In this document: piece after piece, positions 1 through 11,681 of the stretch | Layout of the letters: every line of letters starts with the position of its first letter | Position numbering within the stretch: position 1 is the stretch's first letter | From: Avena insularis | Taxonomy: Eukaryota; Streptophyta; Magnoliopsida; Poales; Poaceae | Reading direction: 5' to 3' | Assembly (NCBI GenBank): GCA_023614405.1 | Contig: CM042694.1 | Coordinates: 131,135,711-131,199,710 of the forward strand | Length of the DNA: 64,000 nt | Program-made: the position numbers and the translations under genes | The notes under the pieces: generated by a model | Told to the model about the DNA's origin: nothing | The model's database searches: none | What the model saw: only the letters and a program-made list of their open reading frames with translations

Positions 1-1
1 T

Positions 2-685
2 AGAGATCAATTGAGATACTCTCAGATTATTGGCTCACTTATGTATTTAGCTTGCGCTACGAGGCCTGACATCTCGTTTGCTGTGAGCAAACTTAGCCGG
101 TTTGTGGCCAACCCGGAAGATGATCATTGGCATGCTCTTGAGAGAGTAATGCGCTATTTAAGGGGAATGTTGAACTATGGAATTCATTATACCGAGTATC
201 CAAGAGTACTTGAAGGGTATAGTGATTCAAATTAGATATCAGATGCTGATGAGATAAAGGCCACAAGTGGATATATATTCACTCTTGGTGGTGGTGGTGT
301 TTCATGGAAGTCTTGCAAGCATACCATCTTAATGAGGTCAACTATGGAAGTAGAACTCACAGCATTAGATACTGCGACTGTCGAAGCAGAATGGCTTCGT
401 GAACTCTTAATAGATTTGCCTATGGTTGAAAAACCAATATCGGCAATCCTTATGAACTGTGATAACCAAACTGTGATTGTCAAAGTGAACAGTTCTAAGG
501 ACAATATGAAGAGTTCAAGACATGTCAAGAGAAGACTGAAGTCTGTCAGAAAGCTGAGAAACTCCGGAGTTATAGCATTGGATTATGTCCAAACAGCTAA
601 GAATCTGGAAGATCCTTTTACGAAAGGACTATCAAGAAATTTGATAGAAAATGCATCGAGGGAGATGGGTTTGAGACCCACGTGA
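2..685 (+). pseudogene. Copia polyprotein C-terminus (end of RT plus RNase H), one nonsense codon
   Basis: This is the last ~227 codons of a Copia gag-pol polyprotein. RNase H degrades the RNA strand of the RNA/DNA hybrid during reverse transcription. Visible motifs are the ATRPDISFAVSKLSRF block just before RNase H, the first catalytic Asp in YSDSN, the catalytic Glu in [11 protein letters not shown], the third acidic residue in NCDNQT, and the terminal DPFTKGLS block common to Copia proteins. The frame is open from the window edge to the stop at 683-685 except for one TAG at 233-235, where relatives have Trp, consistent with a TGG to TAG change. The rest is well preserved, so the copy is probably not very old. 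The N-terminal domains are outside the window. Confidence 0.85.
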
Positions 686-1232
686 GTTGTCAAGGGGGTA
701 ACCCAACCTATGTGATCAGAGATCCCATGAATTAGGACCTGGGAAAACAAACCGAAACAATTGAGTTGAGAGGAACTTTTAATACTCCCACTCCGCTACA
801 GATGCAATTGTCTCATAGTATTCTATAAGGAAGGTTGATTATGTCTTAATATGTTCTGACTGTCTCCTTGGGAGCAAAGACGCTGTCCTACAGAGCGATC
901 TTGAAAGAACACGCCTATATGGGCTACATTGCTGGTCACAGTGTATGAGATTTGGGTGAATCTCTAGGAAGCTCATGAAAGGCCGAGAAGTATGACTTAT
1001 AAGCTCCACCCGAGGGGTAGCCTATGGCAGCCAAGTATCGGTAACGGCATTGAGTGAAACTTGATGCGCAAGACTGGAAATTCAAGGCATAGTCCATTGT
1101 TCAGTTGTAGTAAGCGTATCTCTTTGTCTAGGTGGAAGTTCAACTTAACAGTCCTCACTGAACTGCAGGTATATTAAACAGTGAGTGGAATTAATGAGCC
1201 ATATGATGTGCCTCTGAGATCTAGTGAGGGAT
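686..1232 (+). other. 3' noncoding region and polypurine tract of Copia O
   Basis: This lies between the polyprotein stop and the 3' LTR. No ORF or recognisable motif was found apart from the purine-rich stretch GTGAGGGA directly before the LTR, which would prime plus-strand DNA. Confidence 0.6.
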
Positions 1233-2295
1233 TGTTAGATTTATATGGGTTGCGACCCATGTAGGCAGCCCATTTAGTCTAATAAATCCTGAAATCTCAA
1301 GGCCCATCTATTATGACAGTTTGGGAGCTCTATGGAAGACAAATTTTAGTTCCATATTACTATTGGGAGAGAGTTGGACCAGCTTATAGGGTGAGTTGTT
1401 TCACTCCCACTAAGTAAGTGAAAAGAGAAGGAGTCCACGTGCACTCATCCTCCTCCGCCGCCCGCCTCGCCTCGCCGCACGCGCGTCGCGTCTCGTGAAT
1501 CGAGTTCGAGTTAGAAACTCGTTTTGTGGAAGACTAAATTTTAGCTTGGTGCACCAGCTGTTGGGTACGTGTCAACATTCATGTGGATGTTTGACGCGTG
1601 TCTTTGTGTTCCATCGCGTGGCGACTCGGTTGGCTCACCTCCCAGACTATAGAGCGAGAGACAGACAGATCTAGATGCATCCAGTTCTTTTCTCAGTCTC
1701 TCTTGATGTGTGTTTCTCTTGCTGCGCTGCTCTCTAGGCTTCCCCATCCTGACGGCTGCGTGCACTGCTGTCCAGTGGCGAATCTAGCCCATTTTACTAG
1801 GGTGGGGCATACGTAACTTGGGCTGGGTTTTTTTATTTTTTTCTTATTTTTTTATATATGTAATATGGGCTGGGCCAAATTTTAGGGTGGGACCTGCCCC
1901 ACCCTTCCACCCTGCTGGCTCCGCCACTGCTGTTGTCCGTGAGAGCAGGCATCGAAAACCCTGTCCGTTGAGATCCTGTACCGGGAGACGGGCGATATGG
2001 TTTTTGGGGAGCGTCTCGACGTGACTTCTCGCCTCCGTTCGTGTGTTCTTCTTCAGCAACCGATGATCTCATCAGCATCATGGGCGACAACAACAAAGAC
2101 CAAGGTGCTGCTGTGGTGACGACCTTCTCGGTCAACCTGTACGTGCTACTCTTCTCTTTGTATGCACTAGTACTTGCTAGATTTTCAGATCTACTAGATG
2201 TGGTTGTTTGATTGTATATGTTTAGAATTGCTAGTGCTTACATAATATTGATTTTGCTAATTAATCTCACGAGGAAATTGTCTAATAATCTAACA
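1233..2295 (+). repeat. 3' LTR of Copia O
   Basis: The LTR is ~1063 bp with perfect 9-bp inverted ends (TGTTAGATT / AATCTAACA). It is GC-rich in the middle (1440-1500) and carries a MITE at 1773-1929; without the MITE and its duplication it would be ~0.9 kb. Short reading frames inside it look fortuitous. Confidence 0.75.
1773..1929. mobile_element. hAT-like MITE inside the LTR of Copia O
   Basis: This is a 157-bp element with inverted ends CAGTGGCGAATCTAG and, on the opposite strand, CAGTGGCGGAGCCAG. The similarity continues inward as GGGTGGGGCA on both arms. It is flanked by an 8-bp duplication with one mismatch, CTGCTGTC (1765-1772) and CTGTTGTC (1930-1937), the size expected for hAT transposition. 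It has no coding capacity, so it would need a transposase in trans. Confidence 0.8.
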
Positions 2296-2652
2296 TGCAT
2301 AACCTTAATCTTATGTTCTTATAGGTTCACCGGCATGTTCATCTTTTTAGTACATGGTGCACGGCAGATAGGAGATCGTCGAGAGGGCACACCGCAGCGA
2401 GTATATGCGTGCCTGTCTGTGTGTGAATCTATTATGAGGTTTTACGAAGATGGCACTAGTAGAGAAAAGTTTGTAGACGTTGAATTGCTAGTAATGGGCC
2501 GGGAACAAGTAGCGTCGTTGGTAACGCCGGAAAATACGGACGTAGTGGCCAAAACTTGAATACAGCTGGTACAATCTTACTAGTAGCATTGCATCCATCG
2601 GTAGACGCCACCGCTCTGTGAGGCCCACAGAGTTGGCGAGTTTAATGTAGCA
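2296..2652. other. Unassigned sequence between Copia O and a MITE
   Basis: The sequence is mixed, of ordinary base composition, with a reading frame through 2559. I recognise no protein motif in it. It could be host sequence or an old element. Confidence 0.4.
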
Positions 2653-2663
2653 GTAGCGTGGCG

Positions 2664-3051
2664 GGACGTGGCTTTTTTTCTCGCAGGTGCATATGCACCC
2701 TTTATTTAAATTTAATTTTATTAAAATTTAAAATACCAAATAAATCAAAAAAAATATGTACAGGTAGAACTTCAAGTTTTAGGTTCGCGCGGAGTCATTT
2801 CACGAAAAATTTAATGTTTTGGATGCTTGTGCAAAAAAGATAAAATTTGGTGCTAAAGTAACATGCTCCACGATGCAAAAATTTATACTTTTTACATAAC
2901 ACATAAAATATATCGGTTTTTGGTGGAATAACTTTGTGTGCACCTAAAACATGAAGCTACATGATCATATATATTTTTTTTAAATCAATTTTTTGAAAAC
3001 TATTTTTTTCATACCGGGTGCATATGCACCCAGGTGTAGAAAGGGGTTTCC
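2664..3051. mobile_element. Mutator-like MITE with palindromic ends
   Basis: This is a 388-bp AT-rich noncoding element. Each end carries the palindrome GGTGCATATGCACC (around 2687 and 3017) followed by a run of Cs or Gs, and the outermost bases are also inverted (GGA... and ...TTCC). It is flanked by a perfect 11-bp direct repeat GTAGCGTGGCG at 2653-2663 and 3052-3062. Mutator elements usually give 9-bp duplications; the extra 2 bp may be chance. No transposase is encoded. Confidence 0.75.
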
Positions 3052-3062
3052 GTAGCGTGGCG

Positions 3063-3670
3063 TTGCAATTCAATGCCACTATTACATACAACACAACTAC
3101 AGCTGGGACAGTGATGTCAAGGACGCGCATCACACAGTCTGTCAGCTTTCTTTAATAAAGTTGGCATGCAGGCGCAGTCATCTTTAGTTATCACTTATCA
3201 CAAGTCTCATTCCTTCTGGTGTAAATGTCACGGAGAGGCTGCCGTTTTCCCTTCTGGTTGTAAGGGTGCTACTTAATCCCCCTGGTGTGGTAATTATTCT
3301 CCTCCACCCTCGCCGCTCCATCTCCAACCGCCTGTCAGTTACCTACCTCTGGCCACCATTGACAGGGATCGGTTGAACTCGTACGAGGCCACCGAGATCA
3401 GCCGCTACGGCATCCTCGCTCCACAACGCGCCACAGTGCCAAAATGCTTTGACATAAGCGCTAACGGGGTGCTCGTCGCGCTGGTCCTGGTGGGGAGCGA
3501 GCTGGAGGATGCGATTTCTCACCGACACCAAGCAATATCACCAAGGAAGAGGATGAAAGATCGGTACTCGCTCGACAACGATTACTAGTCGAGGCTCTTT
3601 GCAAAGGAGAGGGACGGCTCTAGGTATGTGCAACATGCACCGAGAAGACATCTCGTCTCACATGCACAAC
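3063..3670. other. Unassigned sequence left of element B (possible broken host sequence)
   Basis: The stretch is GC-balanced and not recognised as a repeat. A 71-codon frame runs 3373-3588, and another frame is open from 3557 through the target site of element B at 3666-3670. That second frame continues in phase on the far side of B (35721-35912), ending in a Glu/Asp-rich tail. This could be the remains of a gene split by B, but no known domain is visible. Confidence 0.35.
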
Positions 3671-5077
3671 TGATACATTGCAAATGTATCTATAATTTTT
3701 GATGTTCCATGCTTGGTTTTATCCACTTTCTTGTGTTTTGTCCACAGTTTGGAGTACTTTTCATATGATTTCTTGGACTAACCTATTAACAAGAGCCATA
3801 GTGCCAGCTGCCTGTTTTCTGCTGTTTTTGGTTCCAGGAAAGTCAAAAAATGAATATTCTCGGAATTGAATGGGACAAAAGCCAAATTGCCTATTTTTCC
3901 GGAAGACTCACGGAGCCAGAATACGAGACGGGGGAGGGTCAGGGGCTGGCCACACCCCCCAGGCGCGGGCTAGGCCTGGCCACGCCCGAGGCATCTTTGT
4001 CAGCCCTGTGCACCCTCGGTCTCCCTCTTCGCCTATAAGAAGCCTTCTGACCTAAAAACTCCGGGGGGTCGATGTTTTTCCAAAAGGAGTTCCGCTCCAC
4101 CGCCACCACCAGATTCCACGAAACAGCACCAGAAACTCCATTCGGGCACCCTGCCGGGACAAGGAATTGGAGGAGATCATCGCCATCATCATCACCATCG
4201 CTTCTCCATCGACCATCCATGTTTCCCCCATATATGAGTGAGTAATCCCCCACTGTAGGCTATGGGGATGGTAGGGATTGGATGAGATCGTTCATGTAAT
4301 GGCATCAGACTGTTAGGGCATGGTGCCTAGTATCTTTTATTAGTGTTTTATGACTTTGTTGCGACTTGTTGTGCTTAATGCTTGTCACTGGGGCCCGAGT
4401 GCCATGATTTAAGATCTGAACATGTTATTGATTCACTATGATAGTATTGTTTTTGGTCTTATCTACAAGTTGTATACACACATTGTTGTCCGGAACCAAT
4501 GGCCCCGAAGTGATAGAATCGGATAACCGGAGGGAATGGCTTTGATGTGAGGATCACATGTGTTCACAGAGTGTTAATGCTTTGCTCTGGTGCTCTATTA
4601 AAAGGAGCACCTTAATTGCCAGTAGTTCCCTTGAGGCCCCGCTGCAAACGGGCTGGCAGGACAAAAGCTGTTGTGCAAGTTCTCATTGTGAGCACGTATG
4701 ACTATATATGGAACACATGCCTAGGATTATCGAGTACTTGGATGCTTTATCTTATTTGTCTGCAATTGCCATATGTTCTAATTGCTATGTGAATTGTCTT
4801 GTCCATGCAACGCCCGTCCATCCATCCCTATGCCTACCACACTCGAATCCCACTGTTTACTGCTTTTGTTACTACTGCTACTTTGTTATTCCTACTACAA
4901 AACTGTTGCTACTGATAAACTGCTGTGAGCAAGATTGTTTCCAGGTGCAGCTGAATTGACAACTCAGTTGTTAAGGCTTATAAGTATTCTTTGCCCCCCC
5001 CTTGTGTCGAATCAATAAATTGGGTTTCACTTCCCTCGAAAATACTACGATACACCCCCTATACTTGTGGGTCATCA
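3671..5077 (+). repeat. 5' LTR of element B
   Basis: This 1407-bp LTR begins TGATACATTG and ends GGGTCATCA. A TATA-like CCTATAAG lies near 4031. It matches the B 3' LTR over its length with scattered substitutions and small indels, and shares its first ~250 bp with the LTRs of C before diverging, so B and C are sister subfamilies. Confidence 0.9.
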
Positions 5078-5088
5078 AGACTATTTTC

Positions 5089-5106
5089 TAGCGCCGTTGC
5101 CGGGGA
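5089..5106 (+). other. Primer-binding site of B (tRNA-Asp type)
   Basis: TAGCGCCGTTGCCGGGGA is complementary to the 3' end of plant tRNA-Asp except for one base near the CCA end (TA for TG). It starts 11 bases after the LTR. Confidence 0.8.
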
Positions 5107-5318
5107 GCATAGCTTTATTTATCAATTCCACTTGGAATCACTATTGTTCACGCTAAGTTTATTGTCGCCTTGTTTGCTTGTTTCTTTATCAAAAATACAA
5201 AAAAAATTGGTTCCTACTCTAGTTGTTATTTTTGTTGGTCTGTTATTGTCTTGCTTTATCATGCTTGTTGTCAATGGTTGGTTTCTTTGAAACTAAAGCT
5301 TATTTGCAAGGTGGGTTC

Positions 5319-6319
5319 ATGGAAGATCAAAAATATTATTATAAGGAACACCGCTTGTCACAAAAAGGGAAACACTTATGGGAACAAATTGATAGATTGT
5401 ATACCATTGCTAGAAACGTGTGCTCTACTTATAATGTTACTTATTGTTGTGATAAATCTTGTTGCAGAAAGAGGTATAAACACCTCCCTTTTCAATGTGA
5501 GTATAATGATAATGATACCATATCTTCTTATGCTAAAGGAATTTATGAATTTTATGATGCAGAACAAATTGAAGAATTTATTGCTTGGAAGGGTGCTTTT
5601 GAACTTGCTAGTTTGCTTGAAAATATTGATGATTCATCTTACAAATATGAGGTTTATGGTATACTTAAATTTTGCTTTGATAATTACAAGGATGAAAATG
5701 TCTATATTCTTGAATATTTTAATAGATGCTTTCCACAAATGGGAGAGACTAATGCCTTGGAGGATCCTATGGAAGAAGAAATTGATGAACCTGAAATCTC
5801 ATTAGATGAAAAAGAGGAGGAGAGTGATGAACAAAAGGAGGAAGAATGGATTAGCTACCCATGCCTACCTTCTAATGAGAGTAACTATTTATCCCTTACA
5901 TTATTTGATTGTCCTCCATGCTTACTAAAGGAGGATGAATGTTATGTTCCTAAGGATTCTTTTGAAAATGTTTATAATAAAGCTCTAGCGCTTGTAGATC
6001 ATGAAAAGCATGCTTTATGTGATAGTTATATTGTTGAATTTATTCATGAGGCTACTGAAAATTATTATGAGAGAGGGAAATATGGTTGTAGAAGTCTTCA
6101 TGGTATTGAAACACCTCTCTATGTGCTGGAAGTTTTGAAGTTATCTTGTTTTATCTTCCTATGCCTATCACTTTGTTCTTTGCGAATTTATTTGCATACA
6201 CGATTCCTATGCATAGGAAGTGGGTTAGACTTAAATGTGTTTTGAATTTGCTTCTTGATGCTCTCTTTACTTCAATTCATATTTCTTATGTGAGCATCCT
6301 CTCAAACTTTTATGCCTGA
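5319..6319 (+). CDS. Unusual Cys-rich and acidic ORF of element B, one frameshift near its end
   Basis: The function is not known to me. An ATG at 5319 opens a frame through 6245; an in-frame ATG at 5274 is an alternative start. Visible features are an N-terminal basic/aromatic stretch (EDQKYYYKEHRLSQKGK), a cysteine cluster (TYCCDKSCCRKRYKHLPFQC, residues ~40-60), a central part rich in Phe/Tyr/Glu, a strongly acidic block (EEEIDEPEISLDEKEEESDE, residues ~150-170), and a Cys-containing C-terminal third. From ~6140 to the stop at 6317-6319 a neighbouring frame encodes a hydrophobic segment followed by PMHRKWVRLKC and more hydrophobic residues. I recall such an end from related grass element proteins, so a single frameshift is likely. 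The ORF occupies the place of gag and shows no gag or zinc-knuckle signature. It could be a gag replacement or an accessory protein. Confidence 0.6.
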
Positions 6320-6335
6320 AGATGATAATATGTCT

Positions 6336-6543
6336 ATTATTCTTGGGAGACCTTTTCTTAAATAATGCAGGAGCTGTTATTAATTGTAATCAAGAGAAGG
6401 TGACCTTCAATGTTAATGACAAGGAACACACTGTCTATTTCCCCAAGAAGATTGAAAGTACTTATGGTTTGAATTCAATTGAACATGTTGAGGGCATTCA
6501 AGTTGGAGAAAATATATTGTCCCATACCAAGAGAAAAATTTGA
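6336..6543 (+). pseudogene. Retropepsin C-terminal remnant of element B
   Basis: Just after the accessory ORF the sequence encodes SIILGRPFL, the conserved C-terminal block of Athila-type aspartic protease. A one-base shift follows, then NNAGAVINCNQEKVTFNV and HTVYFPKK, the usual continuation. The N-terminal half with the catalytic D-[ST]-G is absent, so no active protease can be made. Element C shows the same block (ERPFL) in its longer gag-protease frame. B therefore looks like a rearranged gag-protease gene in which everything before the protease tail was replaced. Confidence 0.65.
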
Positions 6544-6545
6544 AA

Positions 6546-8822
6546 CTATTATGATTGGGACCATTGCTATCAAGGTTGAGGTAACATAATCATTAGTGGA
6601 ATACAAAGTTTTGTCTCATGTGAAATTTTTTTGGTAACAAGACCTGGTCAACCTTGTTAACAAAAGGACTTCATTGAACAAAACAATGTTTTCACCATGA
6701 TTATCTCCGCTTACTTCTATTTTATCCATTTTTAGTTTTTGCTTATGCCTAACTTAAAGGCGTTAAAGAAAAGTACTTATTGGGATATAACCCCAAAAGT
6801 TTTAGATGAGTCTTGGAATTTATTACTTCAGTAATAACCGCTCCTTATCCTATTTTTTGCTCTTCGTGTCAAGAGTAACTTCTAATGAGAGAGAAGTAAT
6901 GATTGGGAAAGTTGCTGTCCCGAAACAGATTTCTGTGCTTCACCGTAAAAATTCATGTAAAATCTCTGAACGTCTTTTTGAGGCATGAATTTTTGTGTGT
7001 CTGCCCCAGGTTGTTATATAACTTTTGTTAGTTCAACACTTTTTGATTTGAGCAACAGAAGGTCTTCGGAAAAAAATCGTCTTTACCTGCTGGTCTGTTT
7101 TGATAGATTTCTGCCATTTTCTGCATTTGCTTCTTGTTGGTTCCTTTTTGAGTTCTTTTGGGGAATTGAGCTTTTTGAGGGAAGTGCTACAGTAGCTAGT
7201 GTTCTAATGGGAGTTTATTTGGTGTTAGAACTTAATCTTAAGACTTATTATCTTGAATGCACTAATGTTGGTAATAAAGATTGTGTGAAGTTTTGTATGA
7301 AGGAAAAATTTCAGGTGTATGGAAGGAATGAGTAATGAGATGAAGGATGGACTAAAGCTCAAGCTTGGGGATGCCACGCGTGTCACCCCAAGAAATATCC
7401 AAGAAGTACAAGCGTCAAAGCTTGGGGATGCCCAAGGCATCTCCTTCTTCATCAATAAAAATCCCAGGTTTCTTCCAAACACTTCATTTTTATTGTTTCA
7501 TGCACAATTGTGCTGTTCTTGGAGCATCTTCTTTTTCGTTTTCGTTTTGGTTTTTCGTTTGCTTGGTTTTCTTAGTTTGCTGAATAAATTGGTTGGACCT
7601 CCTCTTTCATACATTGGTGTTCAAATAGTTTGGTTTGGTTTGGAAAAGAGTAGGAAAGTCCATACTTATGTGGTAAAAAGAGCTTGTTTTTTACTGTGGC
7701 CTATGCTTTGCCATGCCATGCTTGATATCGTTTTGGCTTTATGCTTAGTATTATTTGTTGTAGCATGACTTGTTTTAAACAATTGAGATTGCTTAATGTG
7801 CCTTGGATGAATCATGCGTTGTTTTAGTATATTAAAGCATAGTATAGTGGTATTCTCTTTTGATGCTTTATTTGGGTTGACTTGGCGCATGCTCACACAA
7901 TGTTATGACTATCCCAAGTCACCATAAGCCTTTATGATCCTTTAGTTTTCAACTTGTAGTATCACTTTATGCTTTGATCAATGATGTTTTGTCGCTCTGC
8001 ATGATTATGGCCATTATTGCTCTCTCGTTTGTCGCTCCCTTACTATTGCTAGCCTTCACCTTCACTGAGTATGTTTTACTCATGTTTCCAACTCCCCAAA
8101 ACCAAATATTGCCAAAGTGTCCACCATACCTACCTATTAGCATCATTTGCTACTCCCCTGCATATTCATTATGCCTTGTTTCTTCCGAATAAAATGTTTG
8201 CTTGTTATGAGAAAGTTAGTTAGTAAAGCTCTCACGAACTTGATGGCACACTTTATTTTCTTGCATTTAATAAACCGGAACCATTGCGTCCTTCTTTGTT
8301 GCGTATATGCTTGCACTTTATAAGTTGAAGTTAGCAGAACCATGTATCATGGGGAACGCTTTCAACATTGCATTGGTACTTAGTATCTCGTTGATATCAT
8401 GTTCTTTTGCTTATGGATCCCGGCGATGTGAAATAAAAGTGGAACTTGTAAGATCATGGAGTTTGTATGTATGTTAGAGAAACGCGGGTCATAGCCTAAG
8501 CCATGCCTAATCATGGTGGGAACTTGCAGCATAACCATAATGAGCATTCTATGAAGCATCCTCAATAAAAATCTATGCACATAGTAAATAAAAAGATCGC
8601 TGAGATGCTCATTGTTTGCTTGCCTTGTCATTTTGATTATGGGATAGCTCTTGTATCATGTGCAAGGGGTACCCCATTGGCAGTTCTCTATGATAAGTAT
8701 ATACTTACAATGACAAGAGCTTACTCGTGACTGAAGTTGAGTAGCATGAGGATCGTTCTTCGTGAGTAAGGGGCATGAGACTTCGATTTATAACTTGTCA
8801 AGCATATCCTCTTAGTTGTGTC
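6546..8822 (+). other. Long noncoding 3' internal region of element B (part 1)
   Basis: No polymerase motif was found on either strand. The region is collinear with 31038-33100 of element C, so it is a conserved part of the family. It contains two AAGCTTGGGGATG motifs (near 7370 and 7420) resembling the polypurine tract used at 17721. Copia A interrupts it at 8827/8828 and it resumes at 17136. Confidence 0.75.
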
Positions 8823-8827
8823 ACTTT

Positions 8828-10477
8828 TGTTGGAGATATGCCCAAGAGGCAATAATAAAGTGGTTATTATTATATCTTTATGTTTATGATAAATGTTTAC
8901 ATCCCATGCTATAATTGTATTAACCGGAAACATTAATACTTGTGTGTTTTGTAAACATAAAAGAGTCCCTAGTAAGCCTCTTGTTGAACTAGCTTGTTGA
9001 TTAATTGATGATCATGGTTTCCTGATCATGGACATTGGATGTGATTAATAACAAGGTTATATCATTAGGAGAATGATGTAATGGACACACACCCATAGTA
9101 AGTGTAGCATAAGATCAAGTCATTAAGTTCGTATTGTTGTAAGCTTTCAAATACATAGTAACCTAATCCTTCGACCATGAGGTTATGTTAATCACCATCA
9201 CCGGATGGGTACTTTGATGACATCAAACGCCGCTTCGCTTAATCGGGTGGTTATAAAGGTGTCATTGGGTATTCTGAAAGTATGTGTTGAAGCGCATGAA
9301 CCAAGATTGGGATTTGTCCATCCATATGACGGATAGATATGCTCTGGGCCCTCTCGGTGGAGTGTCATCTAGATAGCTTGCAAGCATGTGACTAGGTCAC
9401 AAGGGATGACATAACACGGAACGAGTAAAGAGTACTTATCGATGCACGGTAGAAGTAGGTATAGAGATACCGACGATCAAACCTCGGATAAGTAGAATAT
9501 CGCGAGACAAAGGGAATTGGTTTCGTATGTTAAATGGTTCAATCGATCATGAAGTAATCGTTGAGTATGTGGGAGCCATTATGGATCTCCAGATCCTGCT
9601 GATGGTTATTGATGGGAGAGGTGTCTTCATCATGTCTGCATATTCATGAACCGTAGGGTGACACACTTAAGGTTCGAAGTTGTTTTAAGTAGATATGGAA
9701 TTTGCGTTGGAGACCGAATGTTGTTCGGAGTCTCGGAATGGATCCGGGACATCACGAGGAGATCCGGAATGGTCCGTAGAATAAGATTCATATATTGGGA
9801 ATCATTTTCTAAGTTAGGAAATGTTAGAGTGTTTATGGAGATTCTAGAAGGTTTAGGAATGTTCGGAAGGTTCTAGAGGATTTCTTGGAGTTTACTTGAA
9901 AACCAAGAAAGGATCAAGGGAGTCCAAGTGGGGCTAGACAGATTCGTGGGAGGAGGATTCTCCCCCTTCCCACCGCCGCCCAAGGAGGAGTCCTACTAGG
10001 ACTCCCCTCAGCGCCTCCCTCCTTTAAATAGAAGGAGGCGCCCCTCTTGCTCTCTCATAACTCCCAATCACCGCCTCTCTCCTCCACCTTTCTTCTTGCA
10101 GGCATAGGCGAAGCCTGCAGAATTCTCACCTCCACCACCACCACGCCGTCGTGTTGCTGGGATTCCGTGGAGAAGATCTACTACCTCCGCTTCGCTGGAA
10201 CAGGAGAGGAAGGTCTGCCGACTCCGCGCAGTGACCGTCTGTGAGCGCTGAAGCGTGGCTTGGCGATCGTCCACACGATCTTGAGATCGGCAAGTGATCG
10301 ACTACATCATCCACGAGATCGAATCTCGTTAACGCTTTCGGTTCTACGAGGGTTAGTACCGATCTATCTCGTTGCTCATGTCTAGTAGATTAGATCTTGG
10401 CTTTTATCTAGATTAGATCTGGGTTTTGTTCGTTCTTGCGGTAGAAATTTTTTGTTTTCCATGCTACAGACCCAACA
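8828..10477 (+). repeat. 5' LTR of Copia A
   Basis: This 1650-bp LTR has ends TGTTGG/CCAACA. A TATA-like TTTAAATA lies near 10023. It differs from the 3' LTR at few positions by eye, mostly short clustered differences (around 9235, 9440 and 9500) rather than spread-out substitutions. Confidence 0.93.
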
Positions 10478-10478
10478 G

Positions 10479-10490
10479 TGGTATCAGAGC
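10479..10490 (+). other. Primer-binding site of Copia A (initiator Met tRNA)
   Basis: TGGTATCAGAGC, one base after the LTR, is the standard plant Copia primer-binding site complementary to tRNA-iMet. Confidence 0.9.
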
Positions 10491-11681
10491 CTTGTCTATG
10501 CGTAGATCTGTTGCACGAGTAGAACACAATGAAGTTGTGGGCGTTGGTGCTCGTGCCGTCTTTTGCTGTGTGTACTTTGCATCTTGCGGTATGGTGGGAT
10601 GAAGCGGCTCGGGCTAACATTACATGTCATCGCACATGAGACTTGCTCCACGCTTGACGTGCAACTTGCTTTGCACAAGTGGCTTTGCGGGTGTCTGTCT
10701 CTCCCATCATAGTATAGATCCAATCTACACTTTGCACTTGATAGCACTTGTATCAACGTTGTGGTTCAGTTTCGTAGGTAAGATCCGTTCTTAGTCGAAA
10801 GCCCCAAGCCACGTAAAACTTGCAAAGAAAATTAGAGGCGTCTAACTTGTTTTTGCAGGGGTTTTGTGATGTGATATGGCCTACATGTGATTGTGATTGT
10901 ATTTGATGTATGCAATGATCCTTGTTGTAATATGGCAACCGGCAGGAGCCTAATGGTTGTCTTTAATTCTGTTAAGACCTGCATGTCTATTCATCCTGTA
11001 ATAGCTTTATTCCAAGTAGTTGTAATAGTTGCTGGTGATGATGGACAACCATGAAGCGGCGCCACGGACCTTGACGCAATGCTGGTGATGATGGAGATCA
11101 TGTCCGTGCTTTGGAGATGGAGATCTAAGGCATAAGAAGAAAGGGTCATATCATATCACACTAATTATGAATTGCCTGTGATGTTAATCCTTTATGCATC
11201 TTGTATTGCTTAGATCGCGACGGTAGCATTATAAGATGATCCCTCTCACTAAATATCAAGTAATAAGGTGTTCGTCCTTAGTTGGCACCGTTGCTAAGAC
11301 TCGTCGTTTCGAAGCATCTCGTGATGATCGGGTGTGATAGACTCTACGTGTGCATACAACGGGTGCAAGCCAGATTTGCACATGCGGAAACTAAGGTTAA
11401 CCTTGACGAGCCTAGCATGTACAGACATGGTCTCGGAACACGGAATACCAAAAGGTAGAGCATGAGTCATATGATTGATATGATGAACATGAAGATTGTT
11501 CGCCGATGAAACTACATCATCTCACGTGATGATCGGACTTGGTGTAGTGGATATGGTTCGTGTAATCACTAAAACAACTCGAGGGATGTTGTTTTGAGTG
11601 GGAGTTCATTTGTAATTTGGATTAGTCGAACTCAATTTATCATAAACACAATCAAGGTGAATTTGCATAGTTTGTTGTAGT

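Larger units (their letters stand above)
1..2295 (+). mobile_element. Copia LTR retrotransposon O, 3' part only
   Basis: The window opens inside the polymerase gene of a Copia element. The order seen is end of reverse transcriptase and RNase H, then a noncoding 3' region, a purine-rich tract at 1224-1232 and a 3' LTR at 1233-2295. The LTR begins TGTTAGATT and ends AATCTAACA, a perfect 9-bp terminal inverted repeat that fixes the right edge. The 5' part lies outside the window, so no target duplication can be checked. It differs from the other Copia elements here in LTR length and sequence and in its protein C-terminus. Confidence 0.85.

Noticed and set aside
7319..7768. 149-codon frame with hydrophobic stretches
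   Set aside because: It lies in the noncoding tail of B; the matching C region (31628-32002) has only a shorter related frame, and no domain is seen.
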